Of a stretch of 64,000 nt of DNA, positions 8,295-16,452 are shown piece after piece. The position numbers and the translations under genes are program-made. Source of the DNA: Bradyrhizobium sp. MOS003 (GTDB taxonomy: Bacteria; Pseudomonadota; Alphaproteobacteria; Rhizobiales; Xanthobacteraceae); the NCBI RefSeq assembly GCF_003020125.1, contig NZ_PYFW01000010.1, positions 124,001 through 188,000 of the forward strand, in the 5' to 3' direction. How positions within the stretch are numbered: position 1 is the stretch's first letter; every line of letters starts with the position of its first letter. The notes below the pieces were generated by a model. It was given only the letters and a program-made list of their open reading frames with translations. It was not told the origin of the DNA and searched no databases.

Positions 8295-9644
8295 ATGGAT
8301 GCCCGATCTCCTGATTTGATCCCCGACGCCGGCTGGCGCGCTGATGCGCCCGTCACCAAGAGCCTCCCCGAGGTCAACGCCACGGTTGCCGTTCCGATCG
8401 GGGGCATCTGGTGGCGCCGGCTGCTCGCCTTCGTCGGCCCGGGCTATCTGGTCTCCGTCGGCTACATGGACCCCGGCAATTGGGCGACCGACCTCGCCGG
8501 TGGCTCGAAGTTCGGCTACACGCTGCTCTCGGTCATCCTGCTCTCGAATTTGATGGCGATCCTGCTGCAGTCGCTGGCGGCACGGCTCGGCATCGTCACC
8601 GACCGCGACCTCGCGCAGGCCTGCCGCGGCACCTATTCGCCGCCGGTCAACTTCCTGCTCTGGCTCGCCTGCGAGGCCGCGATCATCGCCTGCGATCTCG
8701 CCGAAGTCATCGGCACTGCGATCGCGCTGAAGTTGCTGTTCGGCATTCCCCTGATCGGCGGGGCGCTGCTCGCGGCGCTCGATGCCTTTCTGCTGCTGCT
8801 CCTGATGAACCGCGGCTTCCGTTTCCTCGAAGCCTTCGTCATCGCGCTGCTGGGGGTGATCGCGGTGTGCTTCGCGGTCCAGATCGTGGCGGCGGCGCCG
8901 CCGGTCGCCGAGGTCCTGCACGGCTTCATGCCGAAGAGCGAGATCTTCACCAACCCTGAGATGCTCTACATCGCGATCGGCATCATCGGCGCGACGGTGA
9001 TGCCGCACAATCTCTATCTGCACTCCTCGATCGTGCAGACGCGCGCCTATGAGCGCAACGACGCGGGGCGCCGCGAGGCAATCAAATGGGCGACGACGGA
9101 CTCGACCATCGCCCTGATGCTGGCGCTGTTCATCAACGCCGCGATCCTCATCGTGGCGGCGGCAACCTTTCACAAGAGCGGCCATTCCGACGTTGCCGAG
9201 ATCGGCCAGGCCTTCGAGCTGCTGTCGCCGCTGCTCGGCCTCGGCATCGCCTCGACCCTGTTCGCGGTGGCGCTGCTCGCCTCGGGCCTGAACTCGACGG
9301 TGACGGCGACGCTCGCCGGCCAGATCGTGATGGAGGGCTTTCTCGACCTGCGCCTGCCGAGCTGGGCGCGCCGCCTGCTCACGCGCGGCATCGCCATCAT
9401 TCCGGTGATCGTCGTCACCGCGATCTATGGCGAACGCGGCACAGCGGACCTCCTGGTGTTCAGCCAGGTCGTGCTGTCGATGCAACTGCCCTTTGCGGTG
9501 ATCCCGCTGGTCCGCTTCGTCTCCGACCGTCGCAAGATGGGACAGTTCGCGATTCCGGGATATGTCGCAGCGATCGCCTGGATCGTCGCCGGCGTTATCG
9601 TGGTTTTGAACGTGAAGCTGCTGGTGGACACGCTGTTCGGGTGA
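8295..9644 (+). CDS. mntH: Manganese/proton symporter, NRAMP family
   Basis: A 449-residue NRAMP transporter that imports Mn2+ with protons; in Bradyrhizobium MntH is the main manganese uptake system. The helix 1 metal motif DPGN (residues 59-62, in GYMDPGNWATDLAGG) and the helix 6 motif MPHNLYLHSS, which supplies the second half of the site, are both present. About 11 hydrophobic segments follow. The start at 8295 was preferred to an in-frame ATG at 8244, because the earlier one would place the Mur-like operator inside the coding region. No strong ribosome site is visible before 8295. The stop at 9644 is followed by a long non-coding stretch. Confidence 0.93.
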   Translation: MDARSPDLIPDAGWRADAPVTKSLPEVNATVAVPIGGIWWRRLLAFVGPGYLVSVGYMDPGNWATDLAGGSKFGYTLLSVILLSNLMAILLQSLAARLGIVTDRDLAQACRGTYSPPVNFLLWLACEAAIIACDLAEVIGTAIALKLLFGIPLIGGALLAALDAFLLLLLMNRGFRFLEAFVIALLGVIAVCFAVQIVAAAPPVAEVLHGFMPKSEIFTNPEMLYIAIGIIGATVMPHNLYLHSSIVQTRAYERNDAGRREAIKWATTDSTIALMLALFINAAILIVAAATFHKSGHSDVAEIGQAFELLSPLLGLGIASTLFAVALLASGLNSTVTATLAGQIVMEGFLDLRLPSWARRLLTRGIAIIPVIVVTAIYGERGTADLLVFSQVVLSMQLPFAVIPLVRFVSDRRKMGQFAIPGYVAAIAWIVAGVIVVLNVKLLVDTLFG

Positions 9645-10137
9645 GGGCGGCGGCGATCCGTCCGGCCCGTTCAAGGGGGACGTGCTCGACGGCCCCCCGA
9701 TCAGACAGCGAGAATGACCTTCCCGAACGCGAGCGTCCGCCCCAGCGGGGATGTGTCGGCTGGCGAAGGTGTTCCCCGTTTTCGCGCGCAGGTCTGCCGA
9801 GGAAGACGTCGGGGTCGATTTGGCAAACTGTCACTTTTCAATTTGTGCGACAGGCGTATACTGGTTGCAATTGCTGACCGGGCGTACAATAATGACCCTG
9901 TTTATGCATTGATTTTGCTTCCGGCGGGATGATCGGCGGGTCCCGCGCCGGACCAGAGCGGCCACTGCAGTTTTCCGGATTCATCTATCGGTTGTGCGCG
10001 AATGGTTGGCGCACGAAATATTCGGTTTGATCGTTTGGATTGATCGACAGCTTGTTTTTCTACTGAGCGGGTTCGCGCCTCGAAGGGGCGATGTTCAAGC
10101 CAGAACGCATTTGCAATTTCGTTCAAGTCATTGATGA
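9645..10137. other. Intergenic region upstream of cyclase/P450/DyP cassette, no gene seen
   Basis: About 490 bases with no convincing open frame on either strand. Two AT-richer patches (about 9830-9915 and 10005-10060) suggest promoter DNA. A direct repeat of TTGATCG occurs at 10027-10033 and 10040-10046, roughly 90 bases before the cassette start, and could be a regulator site. No terminator, repeat family or RNA gene was recognised. Confidence 0.5.
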
Positions 10138-13100
10138 GTGTGTGCTGCCGTGACCAGGTGCCCCGCTTGTTCAGCCAATATTTCCCCTGAGCATCGCTTC
10201 TGCTCTCAATGCGGCGCGAGTCTCCATCGTAACGCGGAAGAGCCGGGCGCCCCGAACCGCGATGCGCGCGTCGTTGAGCTGCACCATCATATTCCGGTTC
10301 GCTCGCAGATGCTGACTGAAAACAAGCAGGTCAGCGTGCTGTTCGTCGACCTCTGCAATTCGACCTCCCTGGTGCAACATGTCGACCCCGAGGAAGCCCG
10401 CATCTATCTCGGCAGGGCGCTGGACCGGTTGGCCGAGGCGGTCGAGACCTATGGCGGCACGGTGAGCCAGTTGCTCGGCGATGGCCTCGTCGCCTTGTTC
10501 GGCGCGCCCGTGGCCCAGGAAGACCACGCCCTGCGGGCGTGCCTTGCCGCTCTCAAGATGCAGAGAGCGTCCATCCCAGGCCATGACGTCGGAGGCATCG
10601 TCAGCCCGACGCTTCGCATCGGTATCAATTCGGGCGAGGTGCTCGTCGGTATCGTCGGACAGTACCGGTGGTCCCATTACGGCGCGGACGGAAAGACGAT
10701 CCATCTCGCCTCGCGGCTCGAGAAGATGGCGCCGCCCGGCGGCATCCTGATCAGCGCCGCGACGCAGCGGCTGGTCGCGCAGCAGATCGACACGCGTACG
10801 GCCGGCGTGCGGGCCGTGCGTGGACTGGACGTTCCGATCGAAGTGCATGAAGTCGTGGTGGAGACCGAAAGTTCAGCGGCCGCGCCATTGACGCGCAAGC
10901 CGCGCTGGGCGCCTCTGATCGGACGCGAAAACACGCTGAGGATCCTGGAAGAGACGCTGGAGTCCGTTCAGAAATCCGGCATGCGAACGATCGGGTTGTG
11001 CGGCGATGCCGGGATCGGCAAGTCGCGCCTGATCGTCGACTGGATGGACAGCCTCGCGCGAGAGGGGATGGAGATCTGCTTTTCGCAGGCGAGAGGGTAT
11101 GCGAGCACGCGTGCCTACAGCACCGCCACCGATCTGACCGCAAGTTTGGTCGGGCTTCCGCAAACCAGTGCGGCCGACATTCGGCATTCGGCCAAGCAGG
11201 CGTTGATTGCGGAATGGCCCGATGACGGCGCCGAGCACCTGGCGGCGGTCAATGATCTCCTGGGACTTGCCGCGCCGGACGAGGCCTGGCTGGCGCTGAA
11301 CCCGGCGCAACGGCGGCGCCGGATCGGCGAGGCGTTGCTCTGGCTCGTGCGCAGACGCGTGCGGTCCGGCGCCTTCGTGCTCGTGCTCGAGGATGTCTTC
11401 CTGGCCGATCGCGAGAGCCGGCGGCTGTTCGAGGGTCTGCTTCCCAAACTTCAGGGGCTGCCGGTCCTGATTTGCGTCACCTATCGTCCGGATTTCGAGC
11501 ACCAGTGGCACCGGGCGTCCTGGTTTGCCGAGCACATGATCGAGCCGCTGGGGGATGGAGAGATGCTTCGGCTGGCGCGCGCCTGTCTCGGCGACGATCC
11601 GTCCGTGCTCGGCATCACGAGCGAACTGGTCTCGCGCGCCGATGGCAATCCCTTCTTCCTGGAGCAACTGGTCTTCACGCTGATCGACGACGGGTCGCTG
11701 GAAGGAACCCCCGGCGCCTACCGCTTGCGGAGGCCTTTCGGCGAGCTGCGCGTGCCGGGCTCCATCGCGGCGGTGATCGGCGCACGCGTCGACAGGCTGC
11801 CTGACGCTGCCAAGTCGGCGATCGAGGCCGCGGCCATCCTCGGGGATCCCATCACGCACGACCTGGTTGCCGCAATGCAGGCCGTGGACCTCGAGCGCGC
11901 CGAAGAGCTGCTGGGTCTTTGTGTCGCGTCCGGGTTGCTGACGGGGCCGGACCAGGCGAGGAGCTCGCGCGGGTCGCACGCCTTCGCATTTCGTCATGCG
12001 TTGGTTCGTGACGTCGTGCTCGGGGTACTCACGCGTGCCAGGCTCAAGGCGCTGCATCGCCAGGCCTTCCTGGCGCTGCATGCGCAGCCCGGCGCGGCCG
12101 ATGTCGATGCCGCGCCGGCCCTGGCGCATCATGCCTTCGGCGGCGAGGAGTGGGAGCAGGCGGCAAAATTCGCCGTCAAGTCGATGGCTCGTGCCATCTC
12201 GCGCTCGGCCAATCGGGAGGCCGTCCAATTGCTGGAGAATGGCATCCAGGCCGCACAGCGCATCGAGGGAGCGACGACGGCCCAGACCCTCGAGCTCGCG
12301 CTTCGGCTCGAGGCCATTGGTGCAATGATGGCCCTTGGGCAGATCGACGAGATCTTCGACAACATGGAGCGGGCTGAAGCCATCGCCGTGCAACTGAACG
12401 ATCAGCGTGCAAGGGCTGCGGTTTCGACCGAGACGGCAGTATTTCTCTGGATGCGCGGACGTTTCGAGCAAGGGCTGCGCTACGCTTCGCAGGGCCTGGA
12501 GGCGGCTCGCCTCGCACAGCGTCGTCACATGATGATGGCGGCGCATCAGGCCCGCCTGATGCACCTGCATGCGCTCGGGCGATACGCGGAGGCGGCTGCC
12601 GAGGGCCGCGGCCTGCTGTCCGATTACGAACGCGAACTATCGGCGCATTATGTCCAGCCCGGCTGGGCCGCGATTCCGATCGTCAACCTGTACGCGTTTC
12701 TTGCCAGCACGCTGTGGCGCCTCGGGGATGGCGCCGCCGCCGATGATTTCTGTGCCAGAAGCTATGAGATTCTATCGAACATCGATCACCCATATTCCCG
12801 TCTGTTGATCGACACTGTCCAATCGCAGATCTGGATCGAACGCGACGAGCTCGACCGTGCCGAGTCCCTGATGCGCACGGGTGTGCAGCATTGCATGATG
12901 TACAACGTGCCGACCATGCTGTCCGTGTGCACCGGCGTTCTCGGCAGCGCGCTGGCGCGCAACGGCAAGGCCGCCGAAGCGGTCCCCATGCTGGAGGAGG
13001 GTTTCGCCGATCGCATCTACGAGGCGGCCGGCCCTTACGGCAGGACGTTCATGCGCGTGAGCCTGGGCGTCGCCTATCGCAAGGTCGGACGACTGGACGA

Positions 13101-13329
13101 TGCGATGGTTGTCGGACGCAAGGCGGTCGAACAGGCCGCCGAGGAATACGGACACCAGACCGAAGCCCTGTACGAGCTAGCGGAGACCTTGCGGCAGGCC
13201 GGCGATCTCGCAGGTGCCGAAGCGCATTTCAAGCGAGCCGCCGAGGCGGCGGAGCGTCTCGGCATGCCTCACTATCAGAGACGGGCCGCTGCAGCGCTCG
13301 CAGACTGGAAGGACGGGTATGCAGCATGA
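10138..13329 (+). CDS. Zinc ribbon / class III cyclase-like / AAA ATPase / TPR signalling protein
   Basis: A 1063-residue multidomain protein. Residues 8-25 form a zinc ribbon (Cys8, Cys11, Cys22, Cys25). Residues about 62-245 are a class III cyclase homology domain with metal aspartates Asp71 (FVDLCNST) and Asp115 (LLGDGLVALFG). A P-loop ATPase follows (GDAGIGKS at 289-296; Walker B-like FVLVLEDV) and the C-terminal ~400 residues are helical TPR-like repeats. In the cyclase domain the usual GDxVNLAxRL segment reads GKTIHLASRL, so the purine-selecting Asp and the transition-state Asn are replaced (Lys186, His189); activity is doubtful. The GTG at 10138 is used; GTG at 10150 would also keep the zinc ribbon. 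Its stop overlaps the next start by 4 bases (ATGA), so it heads a coupled four-gene unit and is probably its regulator. Confidence 0.87.
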   Translation: MCAAVTRCPACSANISPEHRFCSQCGASLHRNAEEPGAPNRDARVVELHHHIPVRSQMLTENKQVSVLFVDLCNSTSLVQHVDPEEARIYLGRALDRLAEAVETYGGTVSQLLGDGLVALFGAPVAQEDHALRACLAALKMQRASIPGHDVGGIVSPTLRIGINSGEVLVGIVGQYRWSHYGADGKTIHLASRLEKMAPPGGILISAATQRLVAQQIDTRTAGVRAVRGLDVPIEVHEVVVETESSAAAPLTRKPRWAPLIGRENTLRILEETLESVQKSGMRTIGLCGDAGIGKSRLIVDWMDSLAREGMEICFSQARGYASTRAYSTATDLTASLVGLPQTSAADIRHSAKQALIAEWPDDGAEHLAAVNDLLGLAAPDEAWLALNPAQRRRRIGEALLWLVRRRVRSGAFVLVLEDVFLADRESRRLFEGLLPKLQGLPVLICVTYRPDFEHQWHRASWFAEHMIEPLGDGEMLRLARACLGDDPSVLGITSELVSRADGNPFFLEQLVFTLIDDGSLEGTPGAYRLRRPFGELRVPGSIAAVIGARVDRLPDAAKSAIEAAAILGDPITHDLVAAMQAVDLERAEELLGLCVASGLLTGPDQARSSRGSHAFAFRHALVRDVVLGVLTRARLKALHRQAFLALHAQPGAADVDAAPALAHHAFGGEEWEQAAKFAVKSMARAISRSANREAVQLLENGIQAAQRIEGATTAQTLELALRLEAIGAMMALGQIDEIFDNMERAEAIAVQLNDQRARAAVSTETAVFLWMRGRFEQGLRYASQGLEAARLAQRRHMMMAAHQARLMHLHALGRYAEAAAEGRGLLSDYERELSAHYVQPGWAAIPIVNLYAFLASTLWRLGDGAAADDFCARSYEILSNIDHPYSRLLIDTVQSQIWIERDELDRAESLMRTGVQHCMMYNVPTMLSVCTGVLGSALARNGKAAEAVPMLEEGFADRIYEAAGPYGRTFMRVSLGVAYRKVGRLDDAMVVGRKAVEQAAEEYGHQTEALYELAETLRQAGDLAGAEAHFKRAAEAAERLGMPHYQRRAAAALADWKDGYAA

Positions 13330-14618
13330 AACTCTCAGCTGGCACTCCTGATGCAATGCCGCCGGGGCTCCGGAGCCTCACCTACGGGATCTTCTGTTGG
13401 GCCAACCGCCATCCGCGCGCCTTGCGAGCGATTGGTGCTGTGTTTCGGCTCTGGCCGTTCGTGGGGGGCTGGTTGGGCATGGCGGTCCGCGCCAGCGCGG
13501 TCAAGGGAGTGCTGACCAGGCCGAACAGTTTCTCCAACACCGCGCACGCGGCGAACCTGTCGGCCGGCGACTATCTGATCGGCATGGATCCCGACGCCAC
13601 ATACAAGGCGGACAGGCTTCTGCTGGATGGTCGGCTGGCTGTCCTGGACGCGACATTGCCTGCCGCGGCCGATCTCGCGGTCCGAGACTACGTTGAGAAG
13701 CTCCGGCCGCTCGGCAAGAAGAAATCGTTCGATCTCATCGAGGATTACCTAATGTGGATCGTGTTTCTCGCTATGCATCCCCTGTTCGGGGAGGCCACCA
13801 ACAGGGTGGCAGCGGGCGCGACCGGAAGCCTCGATGATCCAGGGCTGCAGCGGCAATATCTCCTCGAGATCCGCTATGTGGCGGGGCAACTCCTCGCTGG
13901 CAGCTCGGCGACGCTCAGAGTGCAGCGCAGGGCTGAACTCAACGCTGACGCACTGAGATCGCGTATCGCTGGCGTGGGCCAAGACATCCAGCTCGCATGG
14001 GGGACGTCCTGTCCGTTCGGGGTCATCAAGCGGAACGCGGTCGGCCTTGCCTGGATCTCGCATCCTGTCACCGTGCAGTCGGGGGCACTAGCCGTGCAGG
14101 AGCTGCTGGGGCGTCCCGATGTTCACAAGGAATTGCGCGGGCAGGCGCAGCGGCTTCTGGAAATGGGACCGAACATGGTTTGGGAGGACGAGGCCTTCCG
14201 CAAGCGGGTGCAAGACCATGTGCTGGAGCTTTTGCGTTTCCGCCCGATCTTTCCGCTGCTCGCGCGCGATGTGCCGCGCGACACGGAATTCGAGACGGGT
14301 GCGCGGCACAATGCCAAGTGCCCTGCCGGCGGCAAGATGGCGATCTGGGGGATCGCCGCAATGTTCGATACCGCGATAGACAAAGACATCAGCCAATTTG
14401 CTCCGGCGCGCAACTGGGGCACGAACGAAGATCTGCGCTGGCTGATGTTCGGATACGGCACGCGCCAGTGTCCGGCTATGGTCTACGCGGTCAAGATCCT
14501 GACGAGTGCGCTGATCGGTCTGTTGATCCTGCCCGAGCTGGAACTGGCGCGGGGTGAGGGCAAGCCCATCACCTATGACGGACCGCTGATGTCGCGAATG
14601 CGCGTGAGTTTCATCTAG
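13326..14618 (+). CDS. Cytochrome P450-like haem protein
   Basis: A 430-residue protein with P450 hallmarks: the K-helix ExxR (Glu301-Leu-Leu-Arg304) and the haem-ligand loop FGYGTRQC (Phe375, Gly378, Arg380, Cys382 as thiolate ligand). A LIGMDPDATYK segment near residue 84 matches the usual MDPPxHT region. The I-helix (about 238-262) reads AWISHPVTVQS where typical monooxygenases have [AG]Gx[DE]T, so the oxygen-activating acid is missing and a proline (Pro247) is present, reminiscent of CYP152 peroxygenases, which have Arg-Pro there. It starts inside the previous stop (ATGA overlap) and is translationally coupled. No ferredoxin or reductase gene is nearby. Substrate is unknown; a membrane anchor is not obvious. 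Confidence 0.82.
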   Translation: MKLSAGTPDAMPPGLRSLTYGIFCWANRHPRALRAIGAVFRLWPFVGGWLGMAVRASAVKGVLTRPNSFSNTAHAANLSAGDYLIGMDPDATYKADRLLLDGRLAVLDATLPAAADLAVRDYVEKLRPLGKKKSFDLIEDYLMWIVFLAMHPLFGEATNRVAAGATGSLDDPGLQRQYLLEIRYVAGQLLAGSSATLRVQRRAELNADALRSRIAGVGQDIQLAWGTSCPFGVIKRNAVGLAWISHPVTVQSGALAVQELLGRPDVHKELRGQAQRLLEMGPNMVWEDEAFRKRVQDHVLELLRFRPIFPLLARDVPRDTEFETGARHNAKCPAGGKMAIWGIAAMFDTAIDKDISQFAPARNWGTNEDLRWLMFGYGTRQCPAMVYAVKILTSALIGLLILPELELARGEGKPITYDGPLMSRMRVSFI

Positions 14619-14637
14619 CAGGCGGGAGAAGACGGGC

Positions 14638-16452
14638 ATGCTCGAGATAGTCCGCCAGCAGATGATCTGTATCGTCGTGCCGGGCTGGAACGGAACGACC
14701 GATCTATCGGAAGACAGCCCCGTTTCCACGGGGCTTTACTCTCTGTTCCGAGACGTCGAGGTCGTCCAGTTCGCCTCAATCGCGTTGCTGCCGGCCAGGG
14801 CCGACGCAGGCGACAAGCGGCCCTTGTTGATGCTCGAGCTCGCGATCGAAGAAGGAATCGATCCCTACGATATGCTCTACCGGCTCGTCTACCATTGGAG
14901 CGAGGCGATGTGGTCGCTGTACAGCTCGTTCTGGCCGGGCGATGCCACAGCGCTGCGGAGCGAACGCAACGACAAGCTGCACAAGATGTTGATGAAGCAT
15001 CTCAGCATCGCCGATGGCGGCTTCATCGGCGCCCGCGATCGAACGGCCCGGCAGATCGAGAAGGAGCAGGAGCTGCTTGAATGGACGCGAGACGAGGCGC
15101 GAGCCATGAAGCAAGCCATGCTCTATGGCCATGACCGATCGGCGTTCGCCCTGGCGCTCGCGCAACGGGCATTCCAAAATCCTCGCTTCGGCTGGGCACT
15201 GGATCCGGCGCCTCGTTCGTACTGGCGCGGCAAGGGCGCGAGCATCTCCGCAAAAATCGGCTACGTACTGACACTGTTCGTGCTGTGGCTGATCGCAGTC
15301 TGGCTGGTCGGCGCGGTGCCGCGCGGTGCGCTCGGCGTCTACACTTGGTTGTTCGGGCCGCCATATTCCGGCGTGACGGACGTAGTGGCCTTCATTTCAA
15401 GGGCCAGTCGCTGGGTGCTTGGCGTCAGTATCCGCAGTGTACTTGCATTGCTCGGGTTCGGGGTCCTGGTATGGCTGTTCCTGATTGCTCTGCCAGCCCT
15501 TTCCAGGACGTGGCGGCGCTGGCTGGAGAGCGTGGGGCGCGAGCTCGACCGGCCCACCGACACGTGGTCGTCATGGCTTACCTATCGGATCGGCCTGTTG
15601 CTCAGCGTGCCGATCGCTTTCGCCCTCGTCGCGCTCGCGTTCGCCTTCATCTTTTGGCCCTCGACGATCGTGGACGCATACGAAGCATTGACTGCCAAAT
15701 TTCTCGGATGGCAGATCATCGCCTTCGTCATTCTCGCGATCGTCGTGTCGGTCTGCGCGGTCGGGCTGCTGTCCCGGATCAGTCAGGATCTCGCGAAAGT
15801 TGGCAACTGGTTCTTTCAACCTTACGAAGACAACGTGCCTCGCGCCCAACAGGTCGATCCGTCGATCGAGAATAGCGAAGGGCTGGTGGTGCGCGAAACC
15901 GCACATATGGTCAGCCTGACGGATCTCCGCAGTCCCAACGGCTGGAGTGCCTGGTGGATCCGGGTGTCGCTGCGCATCGTGACGCTGTTTGGACGTGTGA
16001 TCTTTACCGAGAGTCGGCTGGGCAGTGCGCCGGGCATTCATTTCGGCCATTGGCACATCATCGAGGACGGGCGCCGCTACCTGTTCTGCTCGAACTATGA
16101 TGGCAGTTTCGGCGGCTATCTCGACGATTTCATCAATGGCGCCACCGTCGGGACGAATCTGGCCTGGCGCTGGACAACGCTGAAACCGCGCAAACTGGCA
16201 GCGGTCGGCCAGCCTGCGGTCGAGCATGCGCGCAGCTTTCCGCCGACGCGATTTATCGTGTTCCGGGGCGTGAAGCGCGAGCTGCAGTTCAAGTCATATG
16301 CGCGCGACAGCATGCTTCCGCATATGTTCCGCTTCGACGCGCGCAAAGAATCAGTCGACCAGATCAACCTCGCAACGAGACTGCGCGACGCTCTGTTCGG
16401 AGAGCGGAACGACAGCAACGACGACCTGATCATGAGGGCCATCGAATCATGA
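14638..16452 (+). CDS. Membrane protein of unknown function with NYDGS motif
   Basis: A 604-residue protein that I cannot assign to a named family. Residues 1-200 are soluble and mixed, with a VVPGWNG segment near the N-terminus. Four hydrophobic segments follow (about 205-226, 262-286, 318-341 and 358-378). The C-terminal soluble part contains a distinctive stretch with GIHFGHWHIIEDGRR and then SNYDGSFGGYLDDF (Asn486 to Ser490), which looks like a conserved functional core. It begins 19 bases after the P450-like gene and its stop overlaps the DyP peroxidase start by 4 bases (ATGA), so it is made with them. A membrane platform or partner for the two haem enzymes is a reasonable guess, no more. 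Confidence 0.75.
   Translation: MLEIVRQQMICIVVPGWNGTTDLSEDSPVSTGLYSLFRDVEVVQFASIALLPARADAGDKRPLLMLELAIEEGIDPYDMLYRLVYHWSEAMWSLYSSFWPGDATALRSERNDKLHKMLMKHLSIADGGFIGARDRTARQIEKEQELLEWTRDEARAMKQAMLYGHDRSAFALALAQRAFQNPRFGWALDPAPRSYWRGKGASISAKIGYVLTLFVLWLIAVWLVGAVPRGALGVYTWLFGPPYSGVTDVVAFISRASRWVLGVSIRSVLALLGFGVLVWLFLIALPALSRTWRRWLESVGRELDRPTDTWSSWLTYRIGLLLSVPIAFALVALAFAFIFWPSTIVDAYEALTAKFLGWQIIAFVILAIVVSVCAVGLLSRISQDLAKVGNWFFQPYEDNVPRAQQVDPSIENSEGLVVRETAHMVSLTDLRSPNGWSAWWIRVSLRIVTLFGRVIFTESRLGSAPGIHFGHWHIIEDGRRYLFCSNYDGSFGGYLDDFINGATVGTNLAWRWTTLKPRKLAAVGQPAVEHARSFPPTRFIVFRGVKRELQFKSYARDSMLPHMFRFDARKESVDQINLATRLRDALFGERNDSNDDLIMRAIES

Noticed and set aside
9902..10126. 74-codon minus-strand frame in the gap before the cassette
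   Set aside because: No family, no good ribosome site and it covers the likely promoter region.
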